64,000 nucleotides of DNA from JAJYUU01 sp963822955 (GCA_963822955.1 CAWGJS010000002.1:806001-870000); one strand, 5' to 3'. Numbered from the stretch's first letter, positions 32,773-41,940 are shown. Numbers and translations: made by a program. Notes: generated from the letters alone by a model not told the origin.

Positions 32773-35367
32773 GTGTTGCTGCGGATCATCGTCAACGGCG
32801 CCGAGCGCACCGCAGACGCAGCGCCCGGGCAGAGCCTGCTGGAGTTCCTGCGCGATGCTCTCAACGTCACCGGTCCGAAGGAGGGCTGCGGCGAGGGTGC
32901 CTGCGGCGCGTGCACTGTCCTGATCGGCAGCCGCCCGGTCCAGGCCTGCCAGGTTGACGCGGCGAGTGCGGCCGGGCAGCGAATCATCACCGTCGAGGGA
33001 CTGGCTGAGGACGGCGTGCTGCATCCGGTGCAGCAGGCCTGGCTGGAGACCGGAGCCATGCAGTGCGGTTACTGCACGCCTGGCTGGCTTACGGCGGCCG
33101 CTGCGCTGCTGGCCCGAATCCCGCATCCGGACGACGCGCGGATCGATGCCGAGCTGGCCGGGCACGTCTGCCGCTGCTGCGCTTACCCGCGCATCAGGCG
33201 AGCGGTGCACCGCGCCGCCGAGCTGATGGACCAGCCTGAGCTCCTCGAGCCCGCGCCTTCGGGCGATGCCCTGGCCGGGCAGACCCTGCTACCTCAGCCG
33301 CACCGGCCGTTCGACCTGAGGCGGACAGATCCCTGGTCGTTCGCAGCCGCCATGCCCGACGGCTTGCTGACCGTGGTGGCCGATACGGGCGAAACCGGCT
33401 GGGAAGGGCCCGACGACGCCTGGGTCCACGTCGGCGCCGACGGCGCTGTTACCGCGTTCAGCGGCAAGGTCGAGGCCGGACAGGGCACCAGGACTGCCCT
33501 GGCCCTGCTGGTGGCCGAGGAACTCGCCGTCCCTGCCGGCAACGTGGCACTCGTCCTGGCCGACACCGACGTTTCGCCGTTCGACCTCGGCACCTTCGGC
33601 AGCAGGTCGATGCCGCACGCGGCGCCGCCGCTCCGGGCAGCAGCCGCCGGAGCCTTCCGGCTGCTGCGGGAGACCGCTGCGGCCAGGTTCGGCCTGCCCG
33701 AGGACGCCCTGACGGCCGGCGACGGCCTGATCGCAGGACCGGACGGCGCGCCAGCCGCAAGCTACGGCGAGCTCGTGGCCGGCCAGCGCCGGGTTGAGCG
33801 CGTGCCGTCCGACGCCCCGGTGACGCCTGCGGAATGCTGGCGGTCGGCAGGCCGCCCCGCCCGCGCGGCCGGCGCGGCCGACGTCGTCACCGGAGCCAAG
33901 CTATTCCCGTCCGACCTGAGCCTGCCCGGTATGCTGCACGGCTGCGTGCTGCGGCCGCCCTCGGCCGGGGCAACGCTGCGCCAGGCGCGCACCGCGGCCG
34001 CTGCCGCGATGCCCGGGGTGACGGTGATCGAGGAAGGCTCGTTCATCGGCGTCCTCGCGGCAAGCCAGCAGGAGGCGCGGGCGGCCCTCGCGGCCCTCGA
34101 AGCCGACTGGACGGAGCGGACCGGCCCAGGGCCGGCCGACCTGGCCGCTTACCTTCGCGACCATCACACGGACGGCGAAGGACGCAATGCCGCGTTCACC
34201 GAGCGCGCCGGCGACCCGGAGGCAGCGCTCAGCGCCGGATCCGTGCGCGTCCATGCGACGTACACCACCGCCTACATCGCGCACGCCCCTCTCGAGCCGA
34301 GAGCAGCACTGGCCCGCTGGGATGGCGATGAACTGACCGTGTGGGCGGCGACGTCAACACCGTTCCGGGCCAGGAACGAGCTAGCCGCGGGCCTCGGCAT
34401 CGACGATGCCGCCGTGCATGTGATCGTGCCGGATTTCGGCGGCGGCTTCGGCGGCAAACACGGTTCTGTTGTCGCGCTCGAGGCCGCCCGCCTGGCCAGG
34501 ATTGCCGGCCGCCCAGTCAAGGTGCAGTGGAGCCGCGCGGACGAATTCACCGGCGGTTATCTGCGACCGGCCGCCGTGATCGACGTGGCGAGCAGCGCGG
34601 ACGCGACTGGCGGGCTGACGGCATGGTCGTTCACCAATATCAATTCCGGTGCCGCTGGATTGCTGACCCCGTATCGCGTGCTCAACCGGCTCGAGGCCTA
34701 CCAGCCGGCCGATGCGCCCCTGGCTCAGGGCTCGTATCGGGCGCTCGCAGCGACGGCGAACAACTTCGCCCGCGAGTCCCAGATGGACGAGCTGGCCGCT
34801 GCCGTCGGCGCCGATCCGGTCGAGTTCCGGCTGCGCCACCTCAGTGATGAGCGACTCGCCGCGGTGCTCGAGGCTGCTGCCGCCGAAATCGGCTGGCACG
34901 AGGATCAGCCCAGTGGGGTCGGAACCGGTATTGCGCTCGGCATCGAGAAAGGCGGTAGGGTCGCCACGGCCGCGCGCGTGCACGTGGCCGCCGACGGCAC
35001 GCTGCGGGTGCTTCAACTCGTCACGGCGGTCGACTGCGGCGCTGTCGTTCATCCGGACGGGCTGACTAACCAGGTCGAGGGTGCCGTCGTGATGGGCCTC
35101 GGTGCCGCCTTGTTCGAGCACATCGACTTCGCCGCCGGGCGGATCCTGAACGGGTCGATGACGCAGTACCGGGTGCCGCGGCTGGCCGACGCGCCGGCAG
35201 ACATCCGGGTCGTGCTGCTCGACCAGCCAGATCAGCCGTCTGCAGGTGGCGGTGAGGCGCCGATCATCGCGGTCGCCCCGGCGATCGCGAACGCGGTCTT
35301 CGGGGCGTGCGGCGTCCGGCTCCGCGCCATGCCGCTGGTGCCGAGCGGATCAGTGCCGGGCCGCTAG
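32773..35367 (+). CDS. Molybdenum hydroxylase with fused [2Fe-2S] and molybdopterin subunits
   Basis: Xanthine dehydrogenase-family oxidase/hydroxylase in one 864-aa chain. Residues 1-160 are the iron-sulfur subunit: plant-type cluster CGEGACGACTVL, then the second cluster CGYCTPG with HVCRCCAYPRI. Residues 170-864 resemble IorB/NicB-type molybdopterin subunits, with TGWEGPDDAWVHVGADGAVTAFSGKVEAGQGT, the cofactor loop PDFGGGFGGKHG, and the catalytic Glu in GGGEAPIIAVAP. These partners are normally separate genes. There is no FAD subunit, so electrons probably go to a cytochrome or other acceptor, as in isoquinoline and nicotinate oxidoreductases. GTG 32773 is the start. Confidence 0.9.
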   Translation: MLLRIIVNGAERTADAAPGQSLLEFLRDALNVTGPKEGCGEGACGACTVLIGSRPVQACQVDAASAAGQRIITVEGLAEDGVLHPVQQAWLETGAMQCGYCTPGWLTAAAALLARIPHPDDARIDAELAGHVCRCCAYPRIRRAVHRAAELMDQPELLEPAPSGDALAGQTLLPQPHRPFDLRRTDPWSFAAAMPDGLLTVVADTGETGWEGPDDAWVHVGADGAVTAFSGKVEAGQGTRTALALLVAEELAVPAGNVALVLADTDVSPFDLGTFGSRSMPHAAPPLRAAAAGAFRLLRETAAARFGLPEDALTAGDGLIAGPDGAPAASYGELVAGQRRVERVPSDAPVTPAECWRSAGRPARAAGAADVVTGAKLFPSDLSLPGMLHGCVLRPPSAGATLRQARTAAAAAMPGVTVIEEGSFIGVLAASQQEARAALAALEADWTERTGPGPADLAAYLRDHHTDGEGRNAAFTERAGDPEAALSAGSVRVHATYTTAYIAHAPLEPRAALARWDGDELTVWAATSTPFRARNELAAGLGIDDAAVHVIVPDFGGGFGGKHGSVVALEAARLARIAGRPVKVQWSRADEFTGGYLRPAAVIDVASSADATGGLTAWSFTNINSGAAGLLTPYRVLNRLEAYQPADAPLAQGSYRALAATANNFARESQMDELAAAVGADPVEFRLRHLSDERLAAVLEAAAAEIGWHEDQPSGVGTGIALGIEKGGRVATAARVHVAADGTLRVLQLVTAVDCGAVVHPDGLTNQVEGAVVMGLGAALFEHIDFAAGRILNGSMTQYRVPRLADAPADIRVVLLDQPDQPSAGGGEAPIIAVAPAIANAVFGACGVRLRAMPLVPSGSVPGR

Positions 35368-35560
35368 CGCCAGGCGCCTGCGCTGCGTACTTCGCCTGGC
35401 CGTCAGGCCCAGCCATAGCAGCACCGCCAGCGCCAGGATGACGCCAGGCCAGAAACCGTACGCGAGCAGGACGACCGAGCCGGCCGCTGGCCATGCGCAC
35501 GATCGTGGCCGTGTCTCCGCCGAAGCTCGCCCAGGTGTTGATGGCGCCGTCCCTTTTCTC
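35350..35560 (-). pseudogene. Possible remnant of a small membrane protein
   Basis: Minus-strand reading gives INTWASFGGDTATIVRMASG and then, in another frame, SVVLLAYGFWPGVILALAVLLWLGL with a basic tail, which looks like one small membrane protein split by a frameshift. It overlaps the last 18 bp of the molybdenum hydroxylase gene. No clear start is visible. Weakly supported. Confidence 0.3.
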
Positions 35561-35652
35561 GCGTCCGAATTGTTTGGGCCGGCTGAGGCGGGGAGAATGC
35601 AGGCGGACGGCTCCCGGCACGCGCCGCGGATGCTGGAAGGTGAGGTCGGACG

Positions 35653-35991
35653 GTGTGGCGGAGGAGGCACCGTCTCCAGCGGCTGGAGACGGAACTCGCC
35701 GAAGGTAAAGCTGAGCGGGCAGAACTGCGGCGTCGGCTGGACTGGTTCGAGACGATCGCGGCCGCTGCGGGTGCGTCCCGCCGCGGCGCCGTGCCGACGG
35801 CACCACTGCCAGCAAGCCTGGTCGCAGCCGCGCGCGACCCGCGCATGCACGACGTTGCGGTACGGCTGGACGTAGCCGGCGCGGATGTCATCGCAGTCGT
35901 CGGCGGTGCCGGGGATCCCCGCGAGTGGTGGACGGCAATCTGGGGCATCGCCGGCGCGGACGGCGCGAACCGGGAAGACGCGCAGGCGTGA
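35653..35991 (+). CDS. Hypothetical protein with coiled-coil N-terminus
   Basis: GTG 35653 behind GGTGAGG gives 112 aa. Residues 8-36 (LQRLETELAEGKAERAELRRRLDWFETI in pieces) form a heptad-like charged coiled coil, followed by an Ala-rich linker and a small globular part VAVRLDVAGADVIAVVGGAG with several Trp (EWWTAIWGIAG). No family recognised. The stop overlaps the next start (GTGA), so the two are coupled. Confidence 0.5.
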   Translation: MWRRRHRLQRLETELAEGKAERAELRRRLDWFETIAAAAGASRRGAVPTAPLPASLVAAARDPRMHDVAVRLDVAGADVIAVVGGAGDPREWWTAIWGIAGADGANREDAQA

Positions 35992-36653
35992 TACGCATCC
36001 GGCACCTGAATCTTCCGGCGGGCCTGTCGGCCCTGGTCCGCCGGTCGCCGGACGGCGACCTCGAGATTTTCATCTCGGACGCGCTCGAACCCCTCCGCCA
36101 GCGCGCGGCGATCCGCGTCGCGCTGCGGTCAACGCGCCAAGCCGGATGGCGGGCCGGACTGCTTCCCGTCCCGCTCGTGCTGCTGCTTGCCGCCGGCCGC
36201 TCCGGCCTGCGCGCGGCGGCGAACGCGCTCCGCGTGCACGCGCTGGCAAGCGCCGCCGCAGCCACCCTGGCGGTTGCGTCTGCGGCGGCGCTCATCATCG
36301 CGCTGCCGCATCATCACCCGCCGTTAATTGCCGGCAAGCTGCCAGGCGCCGGTCACGTGCATGCGCCAGCGCCCGCCGGGTCGGCGAGCATCTCGCCGCC
36401 TCGCTCGCATGCGGCGCGGCGCGCACCGAGCACAGGGCACCTCCAGCCGGCCGTCACGCCTGCAGCGGTACCGTCTGCGGCGGCCTCGCCGGGCCGGATG
36501 CCGACCATAGCCGCGCCCAGCGCGTCACCTCTACCGACGATATCCGGCGGTACATCATCGTCACCGGCTCGTGCGGCGTCGCCGGCACCTCCGAAGCCGA
36601 CCACCGGCGGCACTACCTGCCTCGTGCTCCTCGGACTGCGGATCTGCCTGTAG
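35988..36653 (+). CDS. Hypothetical membrane protein with Pro/Ser/Ala-rich tail
   Basis: GTG 35988 overlaps the upstream stop. The 221-aa protein begins IRIRHLNLPAGLSALVRRSPDGDLEIFIS, an Arg-rich cytosolic part, then has one or two hydrophobic helices (PVPLVLLLAAGRSGLRAAANAL; ALASAAAATLAVASAAALIIALP) and a long extracellular low-complexity tail rich in Pro, Ala, Ser and Thr. It ends GGTTCLVLLGLRICL. The family is not recognised; a wall-spanning stalk is one possible reading. Confidence 0.5.
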   Translation: MIRIRHLNLPAGLSALVRRSPDGDLEIFISDALEPLRQRAAIRVALRSTRQAGWRAGLLPVPLVLLLAAGRSGLRAAANALRVHALASAAAATLAVASAAALIIALPHHHPPLIAGKLPGAGHVHAPAPAGSASISPPRSHAARRAPSTGHLQPAVTPAAVPSAAASPGRMPTIAAPSASPLPTISGGTSSSPARAASPAPPKPTTGGTTCLVLLGLRICL

Positions 36654-36674
36654 CCGGGCCGGGACGACTTACCT

Positions 36675-37073
36675 TCAGGCTGGCCGCTGACCGACCTCGC
36701 CCGGCTCGCTATCGTCACCGCGCCAGTTGCGGGCGAGCGCGATCAGCCCGCGCACCACCTCGGGCGGCAGCCCGGGCGTGCTGGCCAGATGCTCGAGCGT
36801 CGGATCGTCATAATGCCCGTTGCCCGGCGGAGCGGAGCTGGCATGCGGCTCCCCGCCAGCCAGGATTCGGCGGCATGAACCAGGCGCCCATCCGAGTACG
36901 TTCTCCAGGACGCCGAGGGTGCTGGGTGAGACGCGCTGGCCGTTCTCGAGCTTGCCGAGGGTCCGGTCCGTAACGCCGGTGGCGGCGGAGAGAGCCCGCC
37001 GGTCGCGCATGCCGAGCTCGACACGGCGCGCCACGACGTAGTCAGCCAGCCGCTGCCACTGCTCGGTGACCAT
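36675..37073 (-). CDS. XRE-type helix-turn-helix regulator
   Basis: ATG 37073 follows CGGAGAGGA and gives 132 aa; an upstream in-frame Met at 37115 lacks such a site. The N-terminal helices read LADYVVARRVELGMRDRRALSAATGVTDRTLGKLENGQRVSPSTLGVLENVLGW in pieces, a standard XRE DNA-binding domain. The C-terminal tail (YDDPTLEHLASTPGLPPEVVRGLIALARNW) is of a kind found on many actinomycete regulators of this type. Target genes are unknown; it diverges from the sigma-factor gene. Confidence 0.85.
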   Translation of the reverse strand: MVTEQWQRLADYVVARRVELGMRDRRALSAATGVTDRTLGKLENGQRVSPSTLGVLENVLGWAPGSCRRILAGGEPHASSAPPGNGHYDDPTLEHLASTPGLPPEVVRGLIALARNWRGDDSEPGEVGQRPA

Positions 37074-37152
37074 GGACCAGTCCTCTCCGAAGAAACCAGA
37101 AGGTATCTGAGCCAAGTTCTTCCACTCCGAGTGTACAGACGCAGATATCGGG

Positions 37153-37182
37153 TTGACATATCTTCCTGATTCTTCTTACTCT
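37153..37182 (+). promoter_or_regulatory. Sigma70-like promoter for the sigma-factor gene
   Basis: TTGACA (37153-37158) and TACTCT (37177-37182) are separated by 18 bp, in a locally AT-rich stretch 95 bp before the TTG start at 37277. Confidence 0.55.
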
Positions 37183-37276
37183 TGGCGCTAGGTTCTAGTG
37201 CATTCGCGGGCGAACCCGGCTCGTCTCGACTGACCTGAGCTACTCAGGTCAGCAGACCCAGGATCGTGGAGTTTCG

Positions 37277-37813
37277 TTGGGCGGCACCGGCACATCGCGA
37301 AGTTACGACAGGCGCGGCGCGTGGCCGCGCGGGTGCCGCACTGGCAGCGTCTCCTACGAGACTCACTATCGATCGCTGGTCCAGCTCGCCGCGCTGCTGA
37401 CTGGTGACGCGAACGCGGCAGAGGCGGCGGTGGCCGATGCGCTAGCCGGACTGCCGCGGGCGGCAGCCGTCGGCCTCAGCACCGATGACTTCCTGCGTTA
37501 CCTGCAGCGGCGGGTAATAGTCCAGTGCCGCCGCAGCAGGCGCGCAGCCAGCGCGGCCCGGCACGCCGCCGGCACGAACCCAGCCGACTCGCCCCAGGAC
37601 GGCTCTGAGTTCGCCCGGCTCCCCGTCGTCATGGCGCTGCGTGGCCTGCCGCCACAACGGCGCGAGGCGGTAGTCCTGATCCATTACCTCGATCTGCCGC
37701 CTGCCCAGGCGGCCGCGATCGCCGGCATCAGCGAGACGGTATTGCAGGCGAACCTGAGCAGCGCAATGCAGGACCTGGGCGACCTGATCACAGGACCATA
37801 CCCAGATAGATGA
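37277..37813 (+). CDS. RNA polymerase sigma factor, ECF/SigE-like short form
   Basis: TTG 37277, with GTGGAG six bases upstream, gives 178 aa. YETHYRSLVQLAALLTGDANAAEAAVADALAGL is a degenerate sigma region 2, and VVMALRGLPPQRREAVVLIHYLDLPPAQAAAIAGISETVLQANLSSAMQDL is region 4 with its helix-turn-helix (both given in fragments here). The linker is short. The region 2 promoter-melting residues are weak, so it may be a specialised or partly degenerate ECF factor. No anti-sigma gene is adjacent. Confidence 0.78.
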   Translation: MGGTGTSRSYDRRGAWPRGCRTGSVSYETHYRSLVQLAALLTGDANAAEAAVADALAGLPRAAAVGLSTDDFLRYLQRRVIVQCRRSRRAASAARHAAGTNPADSPQDGSEFARLPVVMALRGLPPQRREAVVLIHYLDLPPAQAAAIAGISETVLQANLSSAMQDLGDLITGPYPDR

Positions 37814-37994
37814 CGCCAGTGATGTAGGTTGCCGCCGTTCCATTTTGGAAGCATCTGGCCTGTACGTCAGGCTCCGCCCGCCTTGCACCTTGACGGACAT
37901 TATCTGGCGGCTATACAACTGGCAGCCGGAGCCCGGTAGCTCACCGGCGGCCTCCGACATAGCAGAGGCTTCTCGCTTCAGTACGGAGGCGTCC

Positions 37995-39086
37995 ATGAGA
38001 TCCCGCCATCGCCTCGCGCTCACGGTAGCGGCGACAGCCGCGGTGTCTGTCATGGCTGTCGGCGCGACCGGGATGACCGCCCTAGCGGCGGCCCGATTCC
38101 ATGGCCATCAGCAGCGACTGCCAGCGCACGTCTACGCGCCCTACTATGAGACCTACCTTGCGCCGCATGCCGCGCCTATCTCGAACGTCGCACGACGATC
38201 CGGTGCCCGCTATTTCACCCTGGCCTTCTTGCAGACCCCGAAGAAGGGCTCATGCGCACTGGACTGGAACGGGACCAAGTCCCAGCCCCTTAGGTACTAC
38301 GCAGCCGACATCGCCCGGCTGCGGAGGATGGGCGGTGACGTGATCCCGTCGTTCGGCGGCTACAGCGCGGACCACGATGGGACCGAGATCGCAGACTCGT
38401 GCACGAGTGTCAGCAAGATCGCAGCCGACTACGAGACGGTGGTCCGGGCCCTGCATGTGACTCGGCTGGACATGGATGTCGAAGACAACTCGCTCACCAA
38501 CAAGGCGGGCATCGAGCGCCGCAGCGAGGCGATTGCGCTCGCGCAGACCTGGGCAGCCCGCCACCATATCTGGCTTCAGGTCCAGTTCACGATCCCAGTG
38601 GAGCCGTCCGGCCTGGACGGCAACGACATGGCGGTGCTGCGCAGCGCCGTCGCCGCCGGAGTTCGCGTGCACTCCGTCAACATCATGGTCTTCGACTACT
38701 ACCTGTCGGCCCATGAACGCACGCTGAACATGGGGGCTGAGGCGCTCACTGCCGCGACGCACACGCATAGCCAGCTCGAGTCGCTGTACCCGCAGGTCTC
38801 TGCCGCCCGGCTCTGGGCGATGATCGGCATGACCATGCTGCCCGGCATCGATGATTACACCCCGGCCAGAGAGGTGACTCACCTGTCCGATGCCAGGCGG
38901 ATGCTGAACTTCGCGCGTTCTCACCAGATGAACTTCCTGTCGATCTGGGCGATCGAGCGGGACCACGGCGGCTGCCCTGGAGCGTTTGACAGCAATACCT
39001 GCTCCGGGATCAAGCAGAACGCCTGGGCGTTCAGCCACCTGCTCGAGCCGTTCACGCGACGGGACGCCCGGCCGATCGCCCGCTGA
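37995..39086 (+). CDS. Secreted GH18-family glycoside hydrolase (chitinase-like)
   Basis: ATG 37995 with TACGGAGG upstream gives 363 aa. A Sec signal (LALTVAATAAVSVMAVGATGMTALAAA) is followed by a GH18 TIM barrel: YAPYYETYLAP, ARYFTLAFLQTPKKGSCALDWNG in segments, MGGDVIPSFGGYSADHDGTE and the catalytic strand LDMDVEDNS, which retains D-x-D-x-E with the acid Glu. VNIMVFDYYLS and FLSIWAIERDHGGC fit strands 6 and 8. No carbohydrate-binding module is attached. It is likely to cut chitin or other N-acetylglucosamine polymers outside the cell. Confidence 0.87.
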   Translation: MRSRHRLALTVAATAAVSVMAVGATGMTALAAARFHGHQQRLPAHVYAPYYETYLAPHAAPISNVARRSGARYFTLAFLQTPKKGSCALDWNGTKSQPLRYYAADIARLRRMGGDVIPSFGGYSADHDGTEIADSCTSVSKIAADYETVVRALHVTRLDMDVEDNSLTNKAGIERRSEAIALAQTWAARHHIWLQVQFTIPVEPSGLDGNDMAVLRSAVAAGVRVHSVNIMVFDYYLSAHERTLNMGAEALTAATHTHSQLESLYPQVSAARLWAMIGMTMLPGIDDYTPAREVTHLSDARRMLNFARSHQMNFLSIWAIERDHGGCPGAFDSNTCSGIKQNAWAFSHLLEPFTRRDARPIAR

Positions 39087-39186
39087 TATCCACGGGTCGT
39101 CGCAAAGGCGGCCTTCACGCAGACTTCGCCTCGTTGTCACCTTGGTTGCTCGTAAACGTCGGACGCGAAGTTCAGCGTGGCCAGAC

Positions 39187-39439
39187 GTGGATACTTACCC
39201 GCGGCTACGCCGCCGCCAGCTAACACCTAACGCTGCCCGCGTGGCCGTAGCGGCTGCACTCTGCCTGACCACGTTAGCGCTCTCCGTCGCGCTAGCGGCA
39301 CCGCGACCTCCACCCTGACCGAGACACCCGCGTCTGTGCCCAACGGCGCTAACTTCACTTTCACCTACACGGTCGCGGCGCCGGTCAGTATGTCGCCTGG
39401 CTCTTCTACAACAACGGCTATCAGGAGCTGGCCGGCCCG
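39187..39439 (+). other. Out-of-frame 5' portion of the NHL/phosphoesterase gene
   Basis: GTG 39187 encodes VDTYPRLRRRQLTPNAAR and a signal-like helix VAVAAALCLTTLALSVALA. Coding then continues one frame over (TATSTLTETPASVPNGANFTFTYTV) and again one frame over near 39380 (GQYVAWLFYNNGYQELAGP), where it joins the long frame from 39440. Two one-base losses therefore separate the signal peptide from the rest of the gene. If they are sequence errors, the true gene is 39187-41881. Confidence 0.65.
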
Positions 39440-41881
39440 GTGAACTTCACCGTCACGCCCTCCCAGCCCGCGCCCGCGCCGCAGTTCGCGACCTCGTTCG
39501 GGCAGCATGGCCGTGGTCAGCTCACCGACCCGTTCGGCGTTGCCGTGGCACCCGACCACAGCGTGTGGGTCGCCGACCGAGCGGCCGGCCAGGTCGAGCA
39601 GTTCAGCCCGTCGGGGCATTTCCTCCGCTCGATCGGCGGCGGCGTGCTGCGTCATCCCGACAGCGTCGCAGTCGACCCGGCCGGCGACGTCTGGGCGGCC
39701 GACACCGGGCACGACGAGATCGCCGAATTCTCGGCGTCGGGTCACGAGCTCACGTCGTTCGGATCGGATGGCTCCGGTAATGGCCAGCTCGACCGTCCGG
39801 AGGCCCTCGCCTTCGACTCGGCAGGGAACATCTGGGTAGCCGATCAGGACAACAACCGGATCGAGGAGTTCGCGCGCACCGGAAGCTACCTGTCACAGAT
39901 CTCGGTGACTACTCCGGACGGCGTCGCCATCGACGCCGCAGGCAACCTCTGGGTGTCCAGTCCGAGCTACGCGGATGGCAATGCGGTCTACGAGTTCGCC
40001 CCGGACGGCACCAACCTGGAGTACTACGGCAGCACCCAGGCGGAGTACGGCGCGTTCTCGAACACGGCAGGCATCGCGATCGGGCCAGCCGGCAAGATCT
40101 ACGTGGTCAACGCTGACTACAGCCTCGTCACCGTGCTGAACCCGGACGGCAGCTTCTACACCGAGTTTGGCCTGCAGTCTGACCCGGCCACCGCCGCTGA
40201 GGACCTGGCCTTCCCGCAGGGCATCGCGGTGACCGGGAATGGGAGCGTGTACGTCGCCGACAGCGGTAACGGCCGTGTCGTCGAGTACTCCCCGGCCCGA
40301 GCGGTTACCGCGGTGGCGGTGATCCCGGCGGCCAGCGCCGGCTTCTCCTGGCAGCCGGCCGGACTGGCGAGCGCGATCATCCTGGCGCTCGCGGCGCTGG
40401 CAGGATTCGTCGCCGTGCGCCGCCGCCGCGTGCCAGTGCCAGCCAGCACCATGGCAGCGGCTGAAGCACCGGTCGTTTCGCGTCGCTCGCTACTTGCCAG
40501 CGGGACCGCACTGACCGGCGCGGCAGCTGGCGCGACCGTGCTGCCGCTCGGCCTGCGCCGGGCAATGGCCAAGACACTGCGCGACGGCCGGTCGTCCGGC
40601 GGCGGCATCAACGACATCGAGCACATCGTGATCCTGATGCAGGAGAACCGCAGCTTCGACCACTACTACGGCACGATGCCAGGGGTCCGCGGGTTCCGGG
40701 ATCCCACGGCCATCACGCTGCCGACCGGGAACCCGGTCTTCTACCAGCCGGACCCGTCGCACGCCCAGGGTTACCTGCTGCCGTTCTACTACGATCCGTC
40801 GCGGACGAGCGCACAGGCCACGCCTGGCACTGACCATTCCTGGCCCACCCAGCACCAGGCCTGGGACAACGGAAAGATGGACCAGTGGATCGCCGCGAAG
40901 GGCCCCTACACCATGGGGTACTTCAAGCAGCAGGACATCCCGTTCCACTGGGCGCTGGCCGAGGCGTTCACCATCTGCGACAACTATCACTGCTCGGTAC
41001 TCGGCCCGACCAACCCCAACCGCCTCTACATGTGGACGGGGATGATCGACCCGAATGGCACCGGCGGCGGTCCCATCATCGACAACAGCCCCGCCTTCAA
41101 CAACATCATCCTGTCCTGGACGACCTATCCGGAACGGCTCGAGGCGGCCGGCATTAGCTGGAAGGTATATCAGGAAGAGGACAACTACGACGACAACGCG
41201 CTGGCCTGGTTCACGCAGTTTGGCGACGCGCCGACCTCGTCACCGCTGTGGCAGCGCGGCATGTACAAGGGCCCGGCGGGCGCGTTCGAATCCGACGCGC
41301 GCAACGACCGGCTGCCGCAGGTGTCCTGGCTGGTAGCACCGACCGCACAGACCGAGCACCCGGATTATTTCCCGGCGGCCGGCGCCGAGTACATCGCGCA
41401 GAAGCTGGACGCGATCGCGTCCAACCCGGGTGTCTGGGCCAAGACCGCGTTCATCCTCTGCTACGACGAGAACGACGGCATGTTTGACCACGTGCCGCCA
41501 GCGGTCGCGCCGGCAGGCACGCCGGACGAGTTCGTCAGCGGACTGAATATCGGCCTCGGCTTCCGCACTCCGACGACGATCGTGTCGCCGTGGACGGCCG
41601 GCGGCTTCGTCTGCTCGGAGGTGTTCGACCACAGCTCCCTGATCCGGTTCATCGAGGCCAGGTTCGGCGTCTACGAGCCGAACATCAGCGCCTGGCGCCG
41701 TCAGACCTGCGGCGACCTGACGTCGGCCTTCCGGTTCGGCACTACCCCGTCTGGTTACCCGGGAACGGGTGAGCTCGGGCTGGCCGTGACCGAGAGCCGG
41801 CTGCTGCGGGCGCAGGCGCAGGTCAACGACAACCCGTTCCCGGTGCCGCCGGCGGTGAACGAGCCGCTTCCTGCCCAGTAA
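39440..41881 (+). CDS. NHL beta-propeller fused to Tat-type phosphoesterase (phospholipase C family)
   Basis: In the continuous 813-aa frame, residues 15-285 are six NHL repeats (FGVAVAPDHSVWVADRAAG; PEALAFDSAGNIWVADQDNNRIEEF and others). Then come a transmembrane helix (LASAIILALAALAGFVAV, about 310-328), a basic stop, and a complete Tat-like signal SRRSLLASGTALTGAAAGA (about 347-365). From IEHIVILMQENRSFDHYYGTMPGVRG the rest is a bacterial phosphoesterase/phospholipase C (NYHCSVLGPTNPNRLYMWTG; DENDGMFDHVPP). A Tat signal inside a chain is abnormal, so a second translation start at ATG 40451 (MAAAEAPVV) is likely, or the two proteins have fused. The N-terminus is frameshifted. Confidence 0.85.
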   Translation: MNFTVTPSQPAPAPQFATSFGQHGRGQLTDPFGVAVAPDHSVWVADRAAGQVEQFSPSGHFLRSIGGGVLRHPDSVAVDPAGDVWAADTGHDEIAEFSASGHELTSFGSDGSGNGQLDRPEALAFDSAGNIWVADQDNNRIEEFARTGSYLSQISVTTPDGVAIDAAGNLWVSSPSYADGNAVYEFAPDGTNLEYYGSTQAEYGAFSNTAGIAIGPAGKIYVVNADYSLVTVLNPDGSFYTEFGLQSDPATAAEDLAFPQGIAVTGNGSVYVADSGNGRVVEYSPARAVTAVAVIPAASAGFSWQPAGLASAIILALAALAGFVAVRRRRVPVPASTMAAAEAPVVSRRSLLASGTALTGAAAGATVLPLGLRRAMAKTLRDGRSSGGGINDIEHIVILMQENRSFDHYYGTMPGVRGFRDPTAITLPTGNPVFYQPDPSHAQGYLLPFYYDPSRTSAQATPGTDHSWPTQHQAWDNGKMDQWIAAKGPYTMGYFKQQDIPFHWALAEAFTICDNYHCSVLGPTNPNRLYMWTGMIDPNGTGGGPIIDNSPAFNNIILSWTTYPERLEAAGISWKVYQEEDNYDDNALAWFTQFGDAPTSSPLWQRGMYKGPAGAFESDARNDRLPQVSWLVAPTAQTEHPDYFPAAGAEYIAQKLDAIASNPGVWAKTAFILCYDENDGMFDHVPPAVAPAGTPDEFVSGLNIGLGFRTPTTIVSPWTAGGFVCSEVFDHSSLIRFIEARFGVYEPNISAWRRQTCGDLTSAFRFGTTPSGYPGTGELGLAVTESRLLRAQAQVNDNPFPVPPAVNEPLPAQ

Positions 41882-41896
41882 CGGCCGCCGATGACG

Positions 41897-41924
41897 GCGG
41901 GAGGGACCAGCCGGTCCCTCCCGC
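41897..41924. terminator. Bidirectional terminator, perfect 12-bp stem
   Basis: GCGGGAGGGACC and GGTCCCTCCCGC pair fully around AGCC, centred in the 59-bp gap between the convergent phosphoesterase (stop 41881) and thioesterase (stop 41941) genes. Confidence 0.8.
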
Positions 41925-41940
41925 TGGCGCGGGCTCAGCG

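Noticed and set aside
35653..36653. Coiled-coil and membrane hypothetical pair as a phage or toxin system
   Set aside because: No phage, toxin or defence motif; only coupling of two unknown genes is visible.
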